DNA from: Bacteroidales bacterium UBA6428
GTDB lineage: Bacteria > Bacteroidota > Bacteroidia > Bacteroidales > UBA932
Direction: 5' to 3'
Assembly: GCA_002437305.1 (NCBI GenBank)
Contig: DJOW01000051.1
Span: forward strand, 1-17,503
DNA: 17,503 bases
Every line of letters begins with the position of its first letter. Positions within the stretch are counted from its first letter, which is position 1. The notes beneath the pieces are model-generated. The model saw only the letters and a program-made list of their open reading frames with translations. It was not told where the DNA came from and ran no database searches. Positions 14,950 to 17,503 of the stretch are shown one piece after another. A program made the position numbers and the translations under genes.

Positions 14950-16593
14950 ATGGACCACTATCTTACCCGATTACAGAACGCGACACGGAAATACTGGAAC
15001 AAATCCGCCCTCAACACTTTGGGCGGGGAGTCGTTGACCTATTCCCAGATGGCCACCTTGATCGAGAAGTTTCACATCTTCTTCGAGAAAGCCGGACTGA
15101 AGAAAGGGCAGCACATCGCCCTTTGGGCACGCAACAGCGCCCGCTGGGGAATGGCCTATCTTGCAGTGAACACCTACGAGGCAGTCATCGTGCCGATTCT
15201 CGCCGACTTCACCCCCGAAAGTGTGGAGAAGCTCGTGAACCATTCCGACAGCATGGCCCTTCTGACCAATGCCGACAAATGGTCGAAGCTGGACATCACC
15301 AAGATGCCTGAGGTGAAGGTCGTGATGGATGTGGACAACCTTAAGATCCTCTATTGCCGCAAACCGGAGATCGAGGAGATTTGGAACAACGTTGACAACC
15401 TCCTCGCCCAGAAATACCCTGGCGGTTTCGGTCCCGAGGACGTGGTCTATCCGACCGACAACCGGGATGACCTCGCCGTGATCAACTACACTTCCGGCTC
15501 CACCGGAAATCCTAAGGGTGTGATGCTGACGTACAGAAATTTCAGCGCCACGATTGAGTTCAGTCAGGTTCACCGTCCGGCTTCGGACAAGAAACGCATG
15601 ATCTCGATGCTCCCGATGGCGCACATGTATGGCCTTGTCACCGAGTTCATCTACCCGCTCTGCAACGGAACATCAATCTACTGGCTTGGCAAGACCCCGA
15701 CCCCTAGCACTCTGATGAAGGCTTTCCAGGAGGTCAAACCTTATCAGCTCATAACTGTCCCGCTTGTGATGGAAAAGATCTTCAAGTCCAAGGTGAAGCC
15801 TGTGCTGGACAAGCCGCTGATCAAGTTTCTTACAAAAATTCCAGGTGTCAACAAGATTATATTCAACAAGATACGCGAAGGGCTGATGAATGCGTTCGGT
15901 GGGGAGATCGAGGAGTTTGTCATGGGCGGCGCGCCTGTGAATCCGGAGATCGAGAAATGGTTCCAGAAGATACGCCTTCCTTACACAGTCGGCTACGGCA
16001 TGACCGAGGCGGCTCCTCTGCTGGCCTATGCGGGAAGCAAGGAATATGTCGCCGGATCCTGCGGAAAACCTGTCGACTGCGCCACGGTGAGGATTGATTC
16101 CGATGATCCTCAGCACATTGTCGGTGAGATCCAGGCGAAGGGTGACAACATCTGTATTGGATATTATAAGAATCCGGAGGCTTCCGCCAACGCCTTCACC
16201 GAGGACGGGTTCCTCCACACAGGAGACCTCGGCCTGTTCGACGCCAAAGGCAATCTCTACATCAAGGGCCGCAGCAAGTCGATGATCCTCTCGGCCAACG
16301 GCCAGAACATCTACCCTGAGGAGGTCGAGGCTGTGGTGAACAACCAGCCTTACGTCCAGGAGTCCGTTGTGGTTGACCGCGCCTCGAAGCTTGTCGCTTT
16401 GGTCTATCTCGACCAGGAGGCTCTCAAGAAGGACAATCTTGACCAGGAGGCCATCGCTGATCTTCCGGAAAAGATCCGCGTCAACTCCAACAAGCGCCTC
16501 CCGAACTACAGCCAGATCACCAAGGTCGAGATCGTGGACCAGCCGTTCGAGAAGACCCCAAAGATGAGCATCAAGCGCTTCCTCTACAAGTAA
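14950..16593 (+). CDS. Long-chain fatty acid-CoA ligase (AMP-binding enzyme)
   Basis: A 547-residue adenylate-forming enzyme that activates fatty acids with ATP and CoA, for lipid remodelling or degradation. Motifs in order are the phosphate-binding loop YTSGSTGNPKG (180-190), the adenine/Thr-Glu motif GYGMTEAAPLL (348-358), HTGDLG (423-428), RSKSMILSANGQNIYPEE (441-458, hinge and ATP contact) and the C-terminal lid ending KTPKMSIKRFLYK. In the lid the canonical Lys of the TPTGK-type motif aligns with Ser540, but lysines at 538 and 542 flank it; this may be normal for the group. The length matches the bacterial FadD-like class with a short C-terminus. The start is ATG 14950: the frame also contains an upstream TTG at 14944, which adds two residues only. 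It is a single-gene transcript by context, with its own promoter. Confidence 0.9.
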   Translation: MDHYLTRLQNATRKYWNKSALNTLGGESLTYSQMATLIEKFHIFFEKAGLKKGQHIALWARNSARWGMAYLAVNTYEAVIVPILADFTPESVEKLVNHSDSMALLTNADKWSKLDITKMPEVKVVMDVDNLKILYCRKPEIEEIWNNVDNLLAQKYPGGFGPEDVVYPTDNRDDLAVINYTSGSTGNPKGVMLTYRNFSATIEFSQVHRPASDKKRMISMLPMAHMYGLVTEFIYPLCNGTSIYWLGKTPTPSTLMKAFQEVKPYQLITVPLVMEKIFKSKVKPVLDKPLIKFLTKIPGVNKIIFNKIREGLMNAFGGEIEEFVMGGAPVNPEIEKWFQKIRLPYTVGYGMTEAAPLLAYAGSKEYVAGSCGKPVDCATVRIDSDDPQHIVGEIQAKGDNICIGYYKNPEASANAFTEDGFLHTGDLGLFDAKGNLYIKGRSKSMILSANGQNIYPEEVEAVVNNQPYVQESVVVDRASKLVALVYLDQEALKKDNLDQEAIADLPEKIRVNSNKRLPNYSQITKVEIVDQPFEKTPKMSIKRFLYK

Positions 16594-16705
16594 TTTTACA
16601 TAAATGAATATAATGGCTGCGTGAAGAGGTGCCATTCTCCGCTGAACTAATCCGCTCTCTTATAATGCTTACTACCATACAGCCCTATATTTGATCAAGA
16701 TTTAC

Positions 16706-16730
16706 TCGGTAATTTTGCAAAAATTACCGA
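16706..16730. repeat. Perfect 11-bp inverted repeat
   Basis: TCGGTAATTTT and AAAATTACCGA flank a 3-nt centre GCA. The dyad is perfect over 11 bp per arm. It could be an operator, a recombination or insertion footprint, or an intergenic repeat; no T-run beyond the stem supports a terminator. No gene begins close by on either side that would identify a target. Confidence 0.75.
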
Positions 16731-16784
16731 TACTCTTGCGTTTTGCCAATACTTGATTTGATATTTTCAGGACTCTCATATATC

Positions 16785-16815
16785 TGGTGCGTAGGATGAG
16801 GCTTTTCACGCACCA
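16785..16815. repeat. Hairpin repeat, copy A
   Basis: TGGTGCGT (16785-16792) pairs perfectly with ACGCACCA (16808-16815) around a 15-nt loop. A sister element with the same core and loop length follows 20 nt later. This looks like a small REP-type palindromic element. Confidence 0.7.
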
Positions 16816-16835
16816 AACATACAAATCATATAGGT

Positions 16836-16866
16836 CGGTGCGTCAAATGCTTGATTTCACGCACCG
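16836..16866. repeat. Hairpin repeat, copy B
   Basis: CGGTGCGT (16836-16843) pairs perfectly with ACGCACCG (16859-16866) around a 15-nt loop. Inside the loop, AAAT and ATTT can extend the stem past a C/C mismatch. The outermost pair is C-G where copy A has T-A, so pairing is kept although the bases differ. A further GCACC (16866-16870) follows the right arm. Confidence 0.7.
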
Positions 16867-16883
16867 CACCACACTAATACTCA

Positions 16884-17312
16884 TTAATCTATGGGCAAAC
16901 AGCTATTGATATATTGAATCTCGTCCGGTGTGAAATTATAAATCTTGACGATTACACGATCAATGGATTCGCTCCTTTCCTTTTGGTTTTCTTTGGTTGT
17001 CCCGCTTACAATATTAAGAATGTCCTCTTTCCCCACGAGAGGAGGTACCCTAAGTTCTTCCACGAATTGCCTCAACCATCTCCATCCATTATTATCGAAT
17101 CTTGTTGTGATTTTGTTAAGGGAATATAGCATTGAACGAGAATTCAGGAAAGCCAACAAATACATCAGCACGTCATAGTCATTGTTCGGGACAGTGAGTA
17201 TGTAGCCGGTATTGCCAACCATATTCCCTTTGAGGTCAAGCACGAAAGCGTTCCCGGTTCGAGCCAGTTCCGCCCACACGATTTTCGGCTGAGAGAAGTC
17301 GTCCCTTTTGTG
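16884..17312 (-). pseudogene. C-terminal remnant of a type IIG restriction/N6-adenine methyltransferase-like protein
   Basis: An open minus-strand frame of 142 residues ends at TAA 16884-16886 and is bounded upstream by TGA at 17313-17315. It has no ATG near its beginning; only a GTG at 17277-17279 could start it. Family-like sequence reaches upstream of that GTG (KRDDFSQPKIVW), so the N-terminus is missing rather than misplaced. Visible traits are KIVWAELARTGNAF, a Gly-rich strand GNTGYILTVP, the LLAFLNSRSMLYSLNKI helix, the LRQFVEELRVPPL segment and the C-terminal IYNFTPDEIQYI. Together they resemble the target-recognition end of Eco57I/TaqI-type methyltransferase-endonucleases ('...LNS...', 'lP.P', 'iY.Lt.eEI'). 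Methylase and nuclease motifs are absent. Base composition is more AT-rich than the genes to the left, which fits horizontal acquisition. It could be a decayed gene or a silent recombination cassette. Confidence 0.6.
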
Positions 17313-17347
17313 TCATGGGTTTAGTCCGGCATCGATTAAATGCATAG

Positions 17348-17503
17348 ATGCTTTCGAAGGGTGCCAATCTGCCTGTCGGGCGACAAAAAGAGCTATAAAT
17401 GCTGCCGTGGGGTGTCAATCGGCACCGTCGGGCGACAAAAAGGGGCATAAATGCTGCCGTAGGGTGCTAATCGACACCGTCGGGCATCAAAAAGGGGCAT
17501 AAA
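17348..17503. repeat. 52-bp tandem repeat, three copies, running off the window
   Basis: Copies lie at 17348-17398 (51 bp, most diverged), 17399-17450 and 17451-17502 (52 bp each, differing at only a few positions). Each begins ATGCT, contains TCGGGC followed by a run of A, and ends near GGGGCATAA (GAGCTATAA in the first). There are no unique spacers, so it is not a CRISPR array. A small imperfect hairpin GGTGTC/GGCACC sits in the middle copy. The period is not a multiple of three, so a repeat protein is unlikely. The array continues beyond base 17503 or ends there; this cannot be seen. Confidence 0.85.

Larger units (their letters stand above)
16594..16883. other. AT-rich intergenic region rich in inverted repeats
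   Basis: No credible gene is seen in these 290 bases. The stretch is clearly richer in A and T than the genes to its left. It holds a weak 6-bp hairpin AATGGC/GCCATT (16612-16617 with 16631-16636, no U-tract), which is the only candidate terminator for the acyl-CoA synthetase gene. A TTGATCAA palindrome lies at 16691-16698. The three stronger inverted repeats are listed separately. Confidence 0.6.

Noticed and set aside
15673..16635. 320-codon open frame antisense to the acyl-CoA synthetase
   Set aside because: It lies opposite a gene with full adenylate-forming motifs and its translation has no recognisable domain; GC-rich codon use in the real gene suppresses stops on the other strand.
17236..17448. 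Short frames crossing the tandem repeat (both strands)
   Set aside because: The repeat period is not a multiple of three and the frames cross the junction into the restriction-modification remnant; no sign of a real protein.
17348..17503. CRISPR array
   Set aside because: The units adjoin directly with no variable spacers, and no cas gene is present.

Overview
The window looks like a chromosomal segment from a Bacteroidota bacterium, most likely Bacteroidales. It carries a SusC/SusD pair, DUF4843 and PKD-like lipoproteins, and promoter motifs of the Bacteroidota form (TTTG, about 20 bp, TAnnTTTG). The coding part is fairly GC-rich for this phylum, so a Rikenellaceae-like or uncultured gut Bacteroidales is possible, but the genus cannot be fixed from the sequence alone.

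Layout. (1) 109-993: N-carbamoylputrescine amidase, the last step of putrescine synthesis from agmatine. (2) 1097-13978: a co-directional block of seven exported or envelope proteins behind one good promoter at 1097-1128. They are SusC (TonB-dependent outer-membrane transporter), SusD (surface lipoprotein), a DUF4843 lipoprotein, a PKD-like lipoprotein, a large metzincin-type zinc metalloprotease, a 5'-nucleotidase-like metallophosphatase lipoprotein and a branch-2 histidine phosphatase. Gaps are short (5 to 31 nt, or a 1-nt overlap) except for 94 nt before the metallophosphatase, where a hairpin surrounds the protease stop codon. (3) 14004-14846, minus strand: a HAD-superfamily hydrolase, convergent with the phosphatase gene and divergent from (4) 14950-16593, a long-chain acyl-CoA synthetase. 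The 103-nt gap between these two holds a promoter for each. (5) 16594-17503: a more AT-rich region with a perfect 11-bp inverted repeat, two sister hairpins, an N-terminally truncated remnant of what looks like a type IIG restriction/methyltransferase protein, and a 52-bp tandem repeat running off the window end.

How the genes may work together (inference). The seven-gene block has the architecture of a polysaccharide-utilisation locus but contains no glycoside hydrolase or lyase. Its enzymes are one protease and two phosphatases. The simplest reading is a Sus-type uptake locus for peptides or phosphorylated organic matter (phosphopeptides, nucleotides, inositol phosphates): the protease and phosphatases trim the substrate in the envelope, and SusCD binds and imports products. 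The most unusual single feature is the metallophosphatase, in which the family's catalytic Asn-His pair reads His-Ser.
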